Shown here: positions 49,974 through 61,122 of the stretch, piece by piece
Layout of the letters: each line of letters opens with the position of its first letter
Numbering within the stretch: position 1 is the first letter of the stretch
Assembly (NCBI GenBank): GCA_013399875.1
Contig: VXAZ01007995.1
Location: forward strand, 2,955,486-3,019,485
Direction of reading: 5' to 3'
Source of the DNA: Gymnorhina tibicen
Taxonomy: Eukaryota > Chordata > Aves > Passeriformes > Artamidae
Length of the DNA stretch: 64,000 nt
Notes under the pieces: model-generated
Databases searched by the model: none
The model's input: the letters and a program-made list of their open reading frames with translations, nothing else
What the model was told of the DNA's origin: nothing
Made by a program: the position numbers and the translations under genes

Positions 49974-51343
49974 TGACATTTAGGAGACCTTGCTGTAGGG
50001 TTCTGTCTGATTTTTAAGCTTCTTTTCTTTTAAGACTCTGGTCTGGGTGAGCTACTGAATGTCAGGGCCTCTTTTGAGCACTCTTACAATGCAAACGTGG
50101 TTGTCGAGCTCTACCTTCTTGTGGTTCAACTGCTTATCCCCAAGCTCAGTCCTGACCCTGAAACATCTTAAACATTTTCTTTCACCAATCAAAGGAGGGA
50201 GTTCAGCTCTGAAAAGAGCAAACCAACACAAAAAGGTTTCCAACAAACAGACTTTCTACACACTGGCACTTTAACCTCAAAACATAAAAAAGATTACATT
50301 ATTACTAGAAAGACAAATCAGCAGATTGTTTCATCCTTTCCTTGGAAGTCCTTGGAAAAGTCAGCCAGTGGGCAAGGGGACAGGGCTAGCAGCAAGACAG
50401 CTGCTGGCTGTCTCATTTATCACCCATTTATCACCCAAATGATGCTTTGATCAGCCTCTGCAGGAATCACAAACTCCTGCCAGGAGATTTTATTTCCATA
50501 GAACTATCATGTCAATTCCTATGTTGCCCAGGGCTCCTTGGGAGCTCCTGCCTCACCAGTGTGGGATCACTCCCACTATTTGGTGTCAGAAGTGGATCAC
50601 GTATGCCAATGGCATCTCGGTACCAGCACCTGTGGTACACCAAGAGGAGCAGAGGGAAAGCAAAGATCAGGATTAAAGTCAACAGAGAACATGTGGACTA
50701 TGTGTGTTGCACACTTCTTCCAGTCTAACAGCATTACTCCCAGGTGGAACTCCCAGTCTATTCCCAAATAATTGGCTAGGGAATGATTCAGACATAAATG
50801 GGCAGAGCGCTATTTTTGCAGGTGGGAGAAGAAAAGGGACAACCAGCAGGAAATCAGGAGGGGGAAATGAGGTCACGGGGAACTTCTGAGAACTTGTTGG
50901 TCCAGTCAGTGATTTCCCATCTGCCTGTGACTGCTGCACCTGCTGGTCTAATACTGCTAAAAGCACTGCCAAACACCCTTTAGGCTGTCACCTGAACTGG
51001 TCTGTGTTCAGTCCCAGAGCCAGTTCACTCCTTAACAGAAGGAAAAGACAAAAGCAGCCATGGGGTGATGGAGTAAGAAACAGGACTGAGAGAGTGACGT
51101 ACTGACTGATCTCTGGCTCTTTCTGACCTCTGGCTCAGAGGTAGGTGGGAATCTTCCAGGGAAATTCCTGGGAACTGCCCAGCTCATTTCTGAGACCAAA
51201 GAGGTCCAATTTGGAATCATCTTTTTTTTCTTTAAGCCAAATGTGTTTGGTGAAAGGACCATCTTTTCCCTCTCTCAGAGCATCCTGCCTCTGACTCCAT
51301 GCCACTGCCGCACTTCAAATACCGCCAAACACATTCCCAAACG

Positions 51344-51372
51344 TTCTCCCAACTTCTCTCCTCTTGGGAGAA
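51344..51372. other. Perfect 9-bp hairpin
   Basis: TTCTCCCAA (51344-51352) and TTGGGAGAA (51364-51372) are exact reverse complements with an 11-nt pyrimidine-rich loop. No U-tract or transcript context is present. Confidence 0.8.
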
Positions 51373-53263
51373 GTTCCCAATTTTTCAGCTCAACCTTGCT
51401 GGCTTGCTATTCCCCTGGAAAAAGCTGGGAAAACACAAACAATGCACAGCTTTTTGATGAGGTGAGATAACAGTGGTTCCAGGGAGATTTCAGCAAAATG
51501 CCCCAGCTGTGTTTGACATTGGTGAAGCCCAGGCAGAAAGTGTTCTGCATTGACTTCTAACTCTCCTTTTGGCTGATCTAGGCCTTATCCCCAGCAGATG
51601 TCCATGAATTTGCCTATGCTATGAAGCACAATTCTTCAATTGCCTAAACGCATATTTACACAATGTTCACAAATCTGTTATGCTGAAAAAGATCACTCCT
51701 TTAATTATCCAACACAGTCAACCACCTTCACTGGGATCCTGCCCAAGTTTATTTAAGAGGAGGAAAAAGTTATTATGAAAATTACCACAGCATTTTTTTT
51801 CTTTTTGCAATGAAACATTTTTGTATCAATGCATAAACCACAAGAATGATCATCAGTTTAATAGTTTCCTGCGGGTGAGCCCTTTCAAGTTGAGCTGTCA
51901 GGAGGATGGGTGGGGAGCCTGCTTGGAGGAGAAGTGAGAATAAGTCCCTTTCACAACACCCCCTGAGGCAGACAAAGATCAGAATTACTCTGGGACAACT
52001 TGCTTCACCCTCCACATGTTGTGGGCGGGTCTCAGCCCTCAGCACTCAGTGGCATCAGCTTGTGCTGAGGGAAAAGCTACTTTTTAGCAGGCTGACATCT
52101 CTGGAAAAGAGAACATGATGTTCTGTGATCTGCAGGTGAGCAGAAAAACATTACACCTGGCTTTGTGTTGTTGCCCTGAGTGCTGGATCCTTTGCATAAC
52201 TCACAGAAAGTGGTATTATGTGGGCAATGAGGATATAGAAGAGAGCTGTAAAGCAATTGTTTTCTACATGTGTTAGGGATTCTTTGATGGAAGTCACATA
52301 ACACAAAATGTGAACTCTTCTAAAGAACAGATTTTTTTTTTTTCAGAAAAGCTGTTTTTGTTGGATTGGATACATATATAATCACTTTCTATATTGCAAA
52401 TGTTAATTGAAGGCATGTAATTAACAAAACAAAAAATTCTTGGGGATGAGGGAAGAAATTGTGCTGGTGAAATGGGATATTTACCCTTCATCTTCCCTTC
52501 ATCTGAGGAAGGCTTTGGATGCTTAGGAACTTGGATAGCCAAGCCTCTTCCAGAAGGTTCTTCTGCTGATCTTGCAAAAACTCATCTCCCAGATCTCATA
52601 AATGGCTTCTAATCTTGTCTGTAACTTGTTGCCATTTCTCAGTGCAAAACCATTTTTTTTTAATATTTGAAAAAAAAAAAATTATTAAGTGTTCTTATTG
52701 AAAACCAGTGGCTGAATTTAGGGCATTGTGATTTTTTTTAAAACTTCAAACATACATTTCAGCTTTGAAGATGTTTCAGCACTGGCACTCCTTCTTCTTT
52801 ACCTCTGAGATTTTTACCAGGGATCTGGACAGAAATGAATATTTTCTCATGTTTTCTCATAAAAAAACAAATGGCAAGTAAAATTCCAGCCACTAGAAGC
52901 TGAGGTTCCTGATTTCCAAACTGTTCATTCTCAGACGTATGAGTGGAGCTGATGTTAATGATCTGAAATCAAAGCCCACTTTTTCAGATGTCCACCTGAA
53001 CTAACCCATATTTTATATTACCCCTGTGACAGTAACATTTGCCCATTATAACTTACATTAACATAGCACAAATATGTTCAATCCACACTGAAAGGGAGAT
53101 TTTGGGGGAAAAAGTTCATTAAAAATCAAAATAAAATAATGATATAGAAGCTCAGACTAATCAGAATGAATGATACAAGGAGTAAACACATGACAGGGAA
53201 AACACGATGTTACTGCAAGACAGCCTTGTGATTTGATATTTCTAATTTTTTGTGTGGGATCAG

Positions 53264-53511
53264 GAATTTGTTTTGTGTTGCCTGGGGTGCCAGGATGCCA
53301 GGATACTTTCTCGTGGTGAAGTTCACAGGTGTTCTGCCTCTCTCTCCTCTCGCATACATTGCCATGGTAGCTGGATTCTTCTCCAAAGTATGCAGCATGT
53401 ACAGAATAGTCTGTCCATCCCTGTTCCTCACGTACAGAATGACCTTGAGTGAAAACTCCTGCACTGCCTTCACCGCAGCTCCTCAAGGGCTTAACAATGC
53501 CTTCAGAAAAG
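53264..53511 (+). other. Candidate exon (non-coding or orphan), weak
   Basis: A pyrimidine-rich stretch ending in GGGATCAG (AG at 53262-53263) resembles a splice acceptor, and AAAAG followed by GTAAGT at 53512-53517 is a strong donor consensus. The 248 bp between them are open in one plus frame (part of a 135-codon frame starting at 53250). Unusually, they are also largely open in a second plus frame and in two minus frames. The translation has no recognisable domain. No partner exon could be identified. It could be an exon of a long non-coding RNA or chance. RNA-seq junction reads would decide. Confidence 0.2.
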
Positions 53512-53906
53512 GTAAGTCATGGTGTAGTTATCAGCAGTTTAAAGAAGATGTGAGATCCTTTGATGGAAGGATGACAACTGAAACTGCATTTGAAATAAAT
53601 TCTCAAACGCCTTTTTGCTCACCCTTTTTTTCTACTTCTCTGTTCTCTAAGCTATAAACAGGGCTTCCTTTTTGGTCTGTGTAATAAAAAGGAAAAGTAA
53701 AAGGCCCTTTGGTAAAATCTCTTATTGGCACCATAACATCTTACTTTAATGAACAATGCAAAGTTTAAATCATTACAGATCTTTACTCATTACTTTGATT
53801 AGCACTACCATGATCAAATACAATTTGAATTATTGCTGTAGAAGTAGTTCTGGTCAGGTTTGGTAGGAACAGGAACAGAGATCTGTCTTGTTTCCATTAT
53901 TTTAGA
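53512..53906. other. Non-coding spacer
   Basis: AT-rich sequence with no repeat or gene recognised, between the candidate exon and the hAT-like remnant. Confidence 0.45.
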
Positions 53907-54037
53907 CAGAATCTTTCAACCTTTTTCTGCCTCAGGACTCTGAATAATTTTCCAGTAAGCATGAAGAATGTTCAGAACTTTCACAAGTGGGATTCTGCAT
54001 CACACAATATATCTGCTCCACAGGCTGAAAACCCCTG
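53907..54037. mobile_element. hAT-like non-autonomous DNA transposon remnant
   Basis: The left end reads CAGAATCTTTCAACCTTTTTC. The reverse complement of the right end reads CAGGGGTTTTCAGCCTG. Both fit the CAGNGGTTNTCAACC terminal inverted repeat of hAT-Charlie elements with a few changes. The internal CTGCCTCAGGACTC resembles the 'gaggaccc' part of such elements. No 8-bp target duplication remains (ATTTTAGA on the left, ACCTACGT on the right), consistent with great age or with misplaced ends. No transposase is encoded. Confidence 0.4.
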
Positions 54038-55330
54038 ACCTACGTGGCCTTCGCCTGCATCTCTCCATGCACAAGCCCCGAAAGTTGAAGTCAGCACCAT
54101 AAGGAGTGTGATGCTGAGACATCAATTTCTAGTACTGGAAGTGCCATGCTCTTCTATCTGATGGGTGAAAACTATGCCAGAGAGTGCTTTAGACCTCCAG
54201 AGTGGCTCAAAACCCGGAGGCTGCAAAGACAATTCAAGGTTTATCAGTGGGTATTGCTGTATTGCTCCTGTGTGGGTAGCGTTTGAGCTTTCACAGGGGA
54301 GCACCATAGGGAAGGCAGCTCTCAGTAGCTGAGCATGCTGGGCTTTATTCTATTTGTTCTTCTCCTTTCAGGTCAGCAAAGCTGAGTTCTTTCAGGGAAA
54401 TTGTGTCATCTGCAGAAAGTGAGACAAAACCAGATCCCTTTCTCTCACTCACCACAGAAGCATGGCAGACATGGTCCAATGCTCTGGCACTGGAGCAGAT
54501 ACTGAAAACTAATTAATTACAACATGATGGGGATTTGCCAGAAAAATCTGTTCCAATTAAAATCTGTCAACACAAATTTGCAAAGGAGCAATGATGATTA
54601 CAATTGCACGTTGGGTGGGGCTAAAAAACCAGGTTACCTCTATCCCCTGAACATGACTTTACAATTACTGACTTGCTGTGCTCCCAGTAAAGAACTGAGA
54701 TCCTGTTGTGTCACGTACTTTCCAAAGAGATGATACAGATTGTTCCTGCTCTGAAGAGATGGGGTCAATTCACATTTTACACTGAAGTTCCCCTCTTCTT
54801 AGAGAGATAGTCTTCTTGTTCTTAAACAAGCAAACACACCCTCCTTTGTTAGGCATCCAGCCCTGAGAGGGATTACATGCCAAGTACCTTATGATGTATA
54901 GGAATACCAAAATCACACTAGAGAGCAGTGGCACGTAAGTCTGGCACGTTTAGGAGAGAGGCTGAGGTTTGTAACAGGGAAAGGACGGTCCCCTCCCATA
55001 GGAGTTCACATGCAGGTAACACTTAACACGCAAGGTCTAATGCACAGCATCAAATTTTTTGCTGTGTTGGCTGAATTTCTTCCCACATCATTTTGTCTTG
55101 TTGATTCTGTAAGTTGCCCAAGCATCTTGATATTTAAATTTCTAAAATCATACATCTCACACGTACTCCTCTTTCACTTATCTCCTGTCAGCATGGCAAG
55201 CCAGGCCACTAAGCAATTGAAGGAAAGGTGTCTCTAGATGAATTAAGGTGTTGAGAGTTCCAGGCCTCTGTTTCAAGAACTCCTTTCTGAGTAGAGGAAT
55301 TCAGATTTTATGCACAGCCGCAAACGTATT
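54038..55330. other. Non-coding DNA, nothing recognised
   Basis: Short chance frames only. No microsatellite and no named repeat. Confidence 0.5.
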
Positions 55331-55395
55331 TATAGAATATCTTTAGTTGGAAGGGGCCCACAAGGATCATTGAAGTCCAGCTCCCTATTCCTGTT
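55331..55395 (-). mobile_element. CR1 LINE 3' end, avian type, 5'-truncated
   Basis: TATAGAATATCTTTAGTTGG, AAGGGGCCCACAAGGATCATT and GAAGTCCAGCTCCC follow the reverse complement of a bird CR1 3' end of the subfamily with the 'GGGACCCACAAGGATCATCGAGTCCAACTCC' block. About 65 bp survive. The 159-codon plus-strand frame at 55310-55789 starts in this repeat, which argues against it being a gene. Confidence 0.8.
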
Positions 55396-58144
55396 TCTGC
55401 CTCTCAGTGAGCCCCCTGTACATCTCAGACCTAACCTGCATCCTCCAGAGGAGATGTTTGGCTGCCCCCAGCTCACCCCAATTCCCTTTCCCCACTCATA
55501 TTTCTGTTGCTCTTCAAGAAACCCTGGGACAGGACTTGAAAGAACGCAAGTGCTTTGCTGTCAGCTGCAGTCCAGAAACTCACATTTTGGGATTATGAGC
55601 CTCTACTATTCCACAGAGCAGCCTAACTCTGCTGGCATGGAGTCGGGGATAAAACTATCATTGGCTTCCACAGAAGCTAAGTCAGGCCAAAGCAGGGAGC
55701 AAAGCACACTTGAACACTTCACCTGCAAGGTCTTCTGGCCATCAGCAGTTTATAGCAGCACTTCATCCCTGTCTGGTTGCCGTGTGTGAGGCTGGGGTTG
55801 GAACTGGCTTTACTCTGACTCACTTTTTCCATACAGTTCCCCTAAAACCAGAGATCTATTACAGAATTAACAAAAGTTTTGCAAATAAGAAAAACCAACG
55901 AAACAAACCCATGATAAGAAATAAAATATTGCACACATGAATCACTATGAGGTTGAAACAACAGAAACTTCTGTATCAGCCTAAATAATGGGAAACATTC
56001 AGTTTAATTGAGGTATCTCCTTTTAGATACTGCAGGCAAACAGGGGTATCTGGTTATTGTTAGTGATGAGAGGAGGGTGGGAAGGGGCTGGGAGTCTCAA
56101 AGCACCTCCAGAAAGCATCCAAGAGACAGGATCTCTGCAGCAGCCAGTTGCTCAGTGCGTGCTCTGCAGGCTGGACAGATGAGTATGCACACAGCTTTCT
56201 CAAGCTTGGGTTCCTTCCAAGATCAAAAATTGAATCCACCTGAGGTAGGCGGACTCACAAATCACCTTATCTTGCATGACATGACGGACAGATGTTTTTC
56301 TGTTGCACTGAACTGCACAAATGGGACATTTTCTCCTCAGGTCAGGCTCCCAGGTTAATGCCTGGCACCTGGAGCTGCCTTCTTGCCTTCCTTGGGGGAA
56401 GACCAAAGGTGAAAAGGCCAGGCACTGCGGGCTTGCCAACAGGCAACCAACCAGAAGGTCCCAAAGGTACCAACAGCACTGAGCCACACCTAAAATATTC
56501 CTTGTGTTGTCTCATTTGGACTCTAAGATATGGAAGCAGGGACATGTCCATTGCTAGATGTTCAGGCAGCAAGGACTGAAGCATGAAAACCAAAGTCTAT
56601 CCTGCCATGGGGCTGTACACAAACTACACAAATACAGCATCCACTCCTTTCCCATTTCCTGTGGTCTGAACTGCTGCACGTAAGAGCACTTTGGAGGCCA
56701 GATGAGCACAGCTGTGTTCACAGGAGTTGAGACAGGAGTTTGCACTGAGACATAACAACGTTTATAGTTGCTTTTGTACCCACCTCCCACCTGGACACTG
56801 CTCCCCAGCCTGTGGAGCACAGGGGACAGCATTCCATCAGGGCATCCTGCTGCAAGGACACGTCCGACCTGGTCCCTACAGCACCGCAGGGACTGTCTGG
56901 CATCCATTCCCCATCCCCCAATTAGCAAATTGCTTCTAGAAGCTCAAAAATACACCTATCACAGTAAAGCAGAAAGGCGTTACAACCCCAATTTGGGGGA
57001 GCCTTTTGAGTGGCAGGGGATATTCTCATCAGCAAAAAGTAGCCCCTCATGTAATAGTTCTAAAGTCTTATCCTCCTAGCAGAGAGCTCTGGTGAGTGAC
57101 ATCGAATATTTAAATTATAGCTCCCTTTAACTCCTCCCTCTTCAGAGACTAAAGAGAGCACCTATATAAACATAAACAAGCTCTCTGAATGTGGCGATGT
57201 ATTTAAATTGTCCCCCTTCCTTATATTTCATCCCACACCAAAATGCTATGGACCACTAGGAGCTTCCTCACCCACAGAACTCAAGGTGAAGCCTTAGCGA
57301 TGCTCATGATTTGAGGGTGATTGGTTTCTCCCAGAGCTGGGGCTTTAAATTCGCTTTCTTTAGAGAATTCTGGTCAGGACCATAAACTGGCATATTGGTG
57401 TTATGAAGTTTCAAATGATGAACTAGGGCACTGGACATGCTTCTAACACATTCATCAAAACTTTGAACTAACATTTTATGTTGTCCAGCTTTGTGGGCTC
57501 AGCCTAGGCTCTTTCACCGGACGATCAGAAATATTGCCCAGTGCAGTACAACAGTTGGCATCAGGCCAACCGAAACAAGGATTTGCAGAGGCAATTTGGT
57601 ATTTCCTTACCTATTTTCACATGTAGAAGAAATCTTTGCATTTCTGCACAAACAAGATTTGCATATGAGAATGCAAGTGCCTGTCAACTATTGGTTTGAA
57701 AGAAGGATCGCTGAACATTGTGGTGTATAGCTTTCAAAGAGATAAGATGTTCCAAAAATCTCAAGAAACAGGGCATCCTAAGCCAAGATAGAGGGAGAAT
57801 TTGGAGAATTTATCCTCCCTGTTGATATGTTTGTGAAACTATTGGTACAAATACCTCCCACCAATTTGGGGTGCGACACTTGGGCAAACTGGCCTCTCTT
57901 GCTTCTCTGACTTTCTTCAGCAAGGGCACCCCTCAGATCCTGCTGGAAGTGGATGTGGGTGCATGGAACACCCGGAAGCAGAACAAGGACCAAAGCACAT
58001 TTCCAGTGGAGAGAGACAAGTGAGGAAACTGACCTTCATGGAGAGCTTTGCAGAACACCAGGCTGATGCTACCAGCTTGAACCTAACCTTCATCACCCAA
58101 AACTTAATGAAACCATTTCATCTTTATTCACAGAGGAACTCACA
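55396..58144. other. Non-coding DNA, no gene recognised
   Basis: Overlapping frames of 60 to 124 codons occupy 56008-57079 on both strands, in slightly GC-richer DNA (CGTCCGACC, GCACCGCAGGG). No domain is recognisable and no repeat is named. Confidence 0.5.
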
Positions 58145-58203
58145 AATAAAAGATTTTTAAAAACAAAAAAAAACCCCAACAAACAAAACCCCCAAAAAAC
58201 CCA
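58145..58203 (+). repeat. A/C-rich low-complexity tract after an AATAAA signal
   Basis: AATAAA (58145-58150) is followed within about 10 bp by an A-rich and then A/C-rich tract (58157-58203). Such CAAACAAAACCCCC runs are common in bird genomes. The order signal-then-A-tract is also what a retroposed mRNA 3' end or a transcript end would leave. I cannot choose between these from the sequence. Confidence 0.6.
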
Positions 58204-59088
58204 TTCCCATAAAATCATTAATGTTTAAATTTTAGACACATTGGAAACATCTCTTAGAACTTTTTACTCCTTAAGAGTATTTTTTAGAAAAAAGGGAAGG
58301 CAAAGGTTGGTTTGTTTAACTCACAGATTTTGTCTGAAATGTTGAAAAAATCTACCTCAGTTCTGAATTTTACACTGAAACTCAATTATGCTTTATAGAT
58401 TTACATAATTGCCATATTTTATATTTGTTCAATATTTTACATTCATATTGACACAGAGGATTTGCTAAAGGTATGTGGAGATTGAATTGCCAAATACCTT
58501 GATCCTGCACCCTGCACATTGCGTTAACTAAAAGGAAGACACAATTTTAACAGCTGATTTATAAATTCCAAAAAAAATGCAGGTTTTGGATAGGTATTGC
58601 TGAATTTTCTGGAGATGTTCAGGAGAGAACACCTATTAGTTGTACTTTATTCTAGTTGTGTCATATTACACTACCCAGCTAAGTTTAAAATCTTACCATG
58701 ACAATCTGTCATCTCTGGAAGCATACAGTAAATTAATTTGCCAAAGAGGGAGAGAAACAAATTTTTTAAAATTACAAGTTTCATTAAAATTCAAACTGAA
58801 ATGTCATTTCCAAAAGATCAAAAAAGATAAAACGTGCCATCCAAGAAATTGCACAGTTTGAGTACATTTCCTTCTTCCTAAAGAGTGGTTTGTTTTTTAA
58901 ATCGATATAAACCAGTTTATATTAACTCCAAATATTACTATTGTTTGGTGAAACAACAGTTTTCCTTGTGGATTGATGGCAACAATTTTAGAGCAATTAT
59001 TTGATTTCTTGAGTGGTTGAAATATAGTAATTATTTTCTGATTCTCATTTATGATAGCAAGCATTCAAGCAGATAGTCAACATTTTCA
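58204..59088. other. AT-rich non-coding DNA with a short palindrome
   Basis: A long AT-rich stretch without repeats. The interrupted palindrome ATATAAAC-CA-GTTTATAT lies at 58905-58922. Positions 58960-59060 contain TGGATTGATGGC, GCAATTATTTGATT and AGTAATTATTTTC words and may be conserved. No gene is seen. Confidence 0.4.
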
Positions 59089-59258
59089 AGGTCAGATCAG
59101 AAGTTGTATTAGCACATTCCTGCTTTCAAGTTAAGCACGTGCTCAAGTGCCTTTCTAGGCTGAGATCTGACACCTGTTTAAATCAAAACACAACTCCACT
59201 GAACTCAGTGTTGTTGCATCTGTATGTGAGCAGGATATGTGAGAAGAAAATGAGACCC
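59089..59258. repeat. Ancient amniote interspersed repeat (palindromic type)
   Basis: The order GTCAGATCAG, CTTTCAAGTTAAGCACGTGC, TCAAGTGCCTTTCT, GAGATCTGACACCTGT, TTAAATCAAAACACAACTCC, ACTGAACTCAGTG and TTGCATCTGTATGTGAGCAGG matches an old repeat that I recall from turtles and other amniotes. In that repeat GTTAAGCACGTGCTTAAGTGCTTTGC is followed by GATCTGGC-type, TAAATCAGCATAACTCCA and CTGAAGTCAATGG words. I do not recall the family name with certainty. The TCCACTGAACTCAGTG part is itself nearly palindromic. Confidence 0.5.
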
Positions 59259-60974
59259 ATATGGCTTTGAAAAAATCTCAGCAAAATGTTGGACTTGTGC
59301 TGTGGATTAAAAGGAGGCCCAGAACTCATGGAATTATTTTTATTTTAGTTGTCAGTGCTGTATTTATCTGGTATTTCCTGGCTGTCTATTATATATTTAA
59401 GATAACATAGCCTCATCATTTTATATCAGCTAAGACTTTGACCCTAAAAGTGAATTTTAAATGTATTATGCACTCCAGAAATCAAATCATGAGAATTATA
59501 GTCCTTTAATCAGGGAAGAGAAGTGACATCATACGCTTATCACAGCACAGCTCAAATTTCCAATACTGCACTGCTAGGAGCAATCCAGCTGAGTGAACAA
59601 ATAAGACCTTCAGGACTGAAAACGACATCTGAACAAACCATGAGGATGCTGCCTATGAAGAAGATGACGGGATTCATTAAATTAAGTATTTCTTTCTAGA
59701 AAAATTATAGGCACTGCACACTCACACACACACAAGAGTACAACTACACTGTGATCATGAAAGACAATAACACAATAAATGTACTTTGGATTGAGCTCCA
59801 CAGTCCACACCTAAATTATGTTTAGGTAGACTAGCACAAGCTGTGTTTCCATGAGCCCCATACAGACATATCTTCATTGTCACTTGATAGAATTTGTAGA
59901 TAAATGCCAGTCCTCCCACTGCTTCTATTGCTTGTGTTGTACTGTACCTCCCTGAACTCTTTGTGAAGGCCCCCTGAATAGACCAATATATCTACAGGCC
60001 ATGAAACAAAAGTTCATGTTTTCTTCTTGAAAAAGGTCTATTTCTAGACTGACCTATTCATTCAAGGCCACAAGTAACTGATACCTAATGATAAAAAGAG
60101 CTGGCCTAGATTCCCAACTGATACAGCTTGGCAGAGATCCACCAGTGTCCCTACAGCCAAGGTAAAGATCTGTTACTCTCTGTTTCTTTACAGATAAGTC
60201 AGGAAAGTGATACAGAAAACTGCTGGTGAAAATTTTCTACTGAAAAGAGCATGGCACTTATAGGTCCCATCTCTTGCCATGAATGCTTCAACCAAGGAAA
60301 TGTTTAACACAATAAGCATAATTCCCATTCATTTCCCCTTGTTTGTTTGAAAGAAAATTAGAAAGTGTTCTCAAGATTACACAAAAAAAAAAAAAAGGAA
60401 AGAAGAGACAATGCCTTGTGCAGTTCTCTTTCTGGTGTTCCAGTACAACCCTGGGGAGCCCTTTTGATTTATTTCCTTTCAGAATGATGCACACTGCAGA
60501 GAGAATCAGCAAAGAGGGAATATCTGAGGCATATCTGAAGCTGGAGGGTGACTGTGGTCAATAGGACAGTGCTAAACAAGTGTCTTGCAGGTCTGTTATA
60601 GGCAGCAAATATCACTTAGCAAATACTAAATCAGTAGTCTTTTCTTCTGGGTGGATGAGCTGGGGGAGTAAACACTGATACCCCAGAGTAAGATTTCTGT
60701 GCAGGTGCACATCACGGGTGTGTCACTCTGATTTGTTACCCTGTGGAGTACAACACTACAAGCACTAAAGGACAGTAAATGTCATTATTAGAGGCTAAGA
60801 CAAAAATGTCAAAAAAGGTGTCTCTGCATAAAGAAGATAGATGAACTACAAGGCATTGCAGACACCGGGAATTTACAGAGACTCAAGGGGAGGGTGAACA
60901 AATTCATGAAAGAGAAATCAACAGAGGTTGCCCCCAGCCTGTGCCAGCCTTAGCAAGCTCAAAATGACAACAGT
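59259..60974. other. Non-coding DNA with simple tracts
   Basis: AT-rich sequence with a (CA)6 run at 59723-59734 and an A14 run at 60383-60396. Open frames are below 75 codons. No gene is seen. Confidence 0.5.
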
Positions 60975-61122
60975 TGGAGGTCAGGAATGTATTAGGGAGA
61001 GCTATATTATGCACTTAACCTTTTCTCATACCCTTTACTAGTTCCCTTCTCTGAGCCACAACTGGAAACAGGATCCTGGGATTGATGGAACCGTGGTCTG
61101 GTCCATTGCAGCCATTCTCATG
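60975..61122 (+). mobile_element. Ancient amniote CR1/L3-like LINE 3' end, forward
   Basis: CTTCTCTGAGCCACAACTGG, AAACAGGATCCTGGGATTGATGG, ACCGTGGTCTGGTCC and TTGCAGCCATTCTCATG follow the 3' terminus of old amniote CR1 elements (TCTGAAGCATCTGGTACTGG, GACAGGATACTGGGCTAGATGG, ACCATTGGTCTGACCC, GTATGGCCATTCTTATG). Positions 61045-61122 form the convincing core; the 5' part is uncertain. This is the complementary orientation to the remnant at 31362-31555. Confidence 0.7.

Larger units (their letters stand above)
47001..53263. other. Non-coding DNA with small hairpins
   Basis: About 6.3 kb without a gene. The longest frame is 161 codons on the minus strand (47787-48272), with no domain. An 11-bp unit (CATTTATCACC) is repeated twice in tandem at 50414-50435. 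Hairpins lie at 49953-49973 and 51344-51372. T12 and A12 runs lie at 52332-52343 and 52670-52681. Confidence 0.5.

Noticed and set aside
55310..55789. 159-codon plus-strand open frame
   Set aside because: Its first part is an inverted CR1 tail (55331-55395), so it is not an intact gene.
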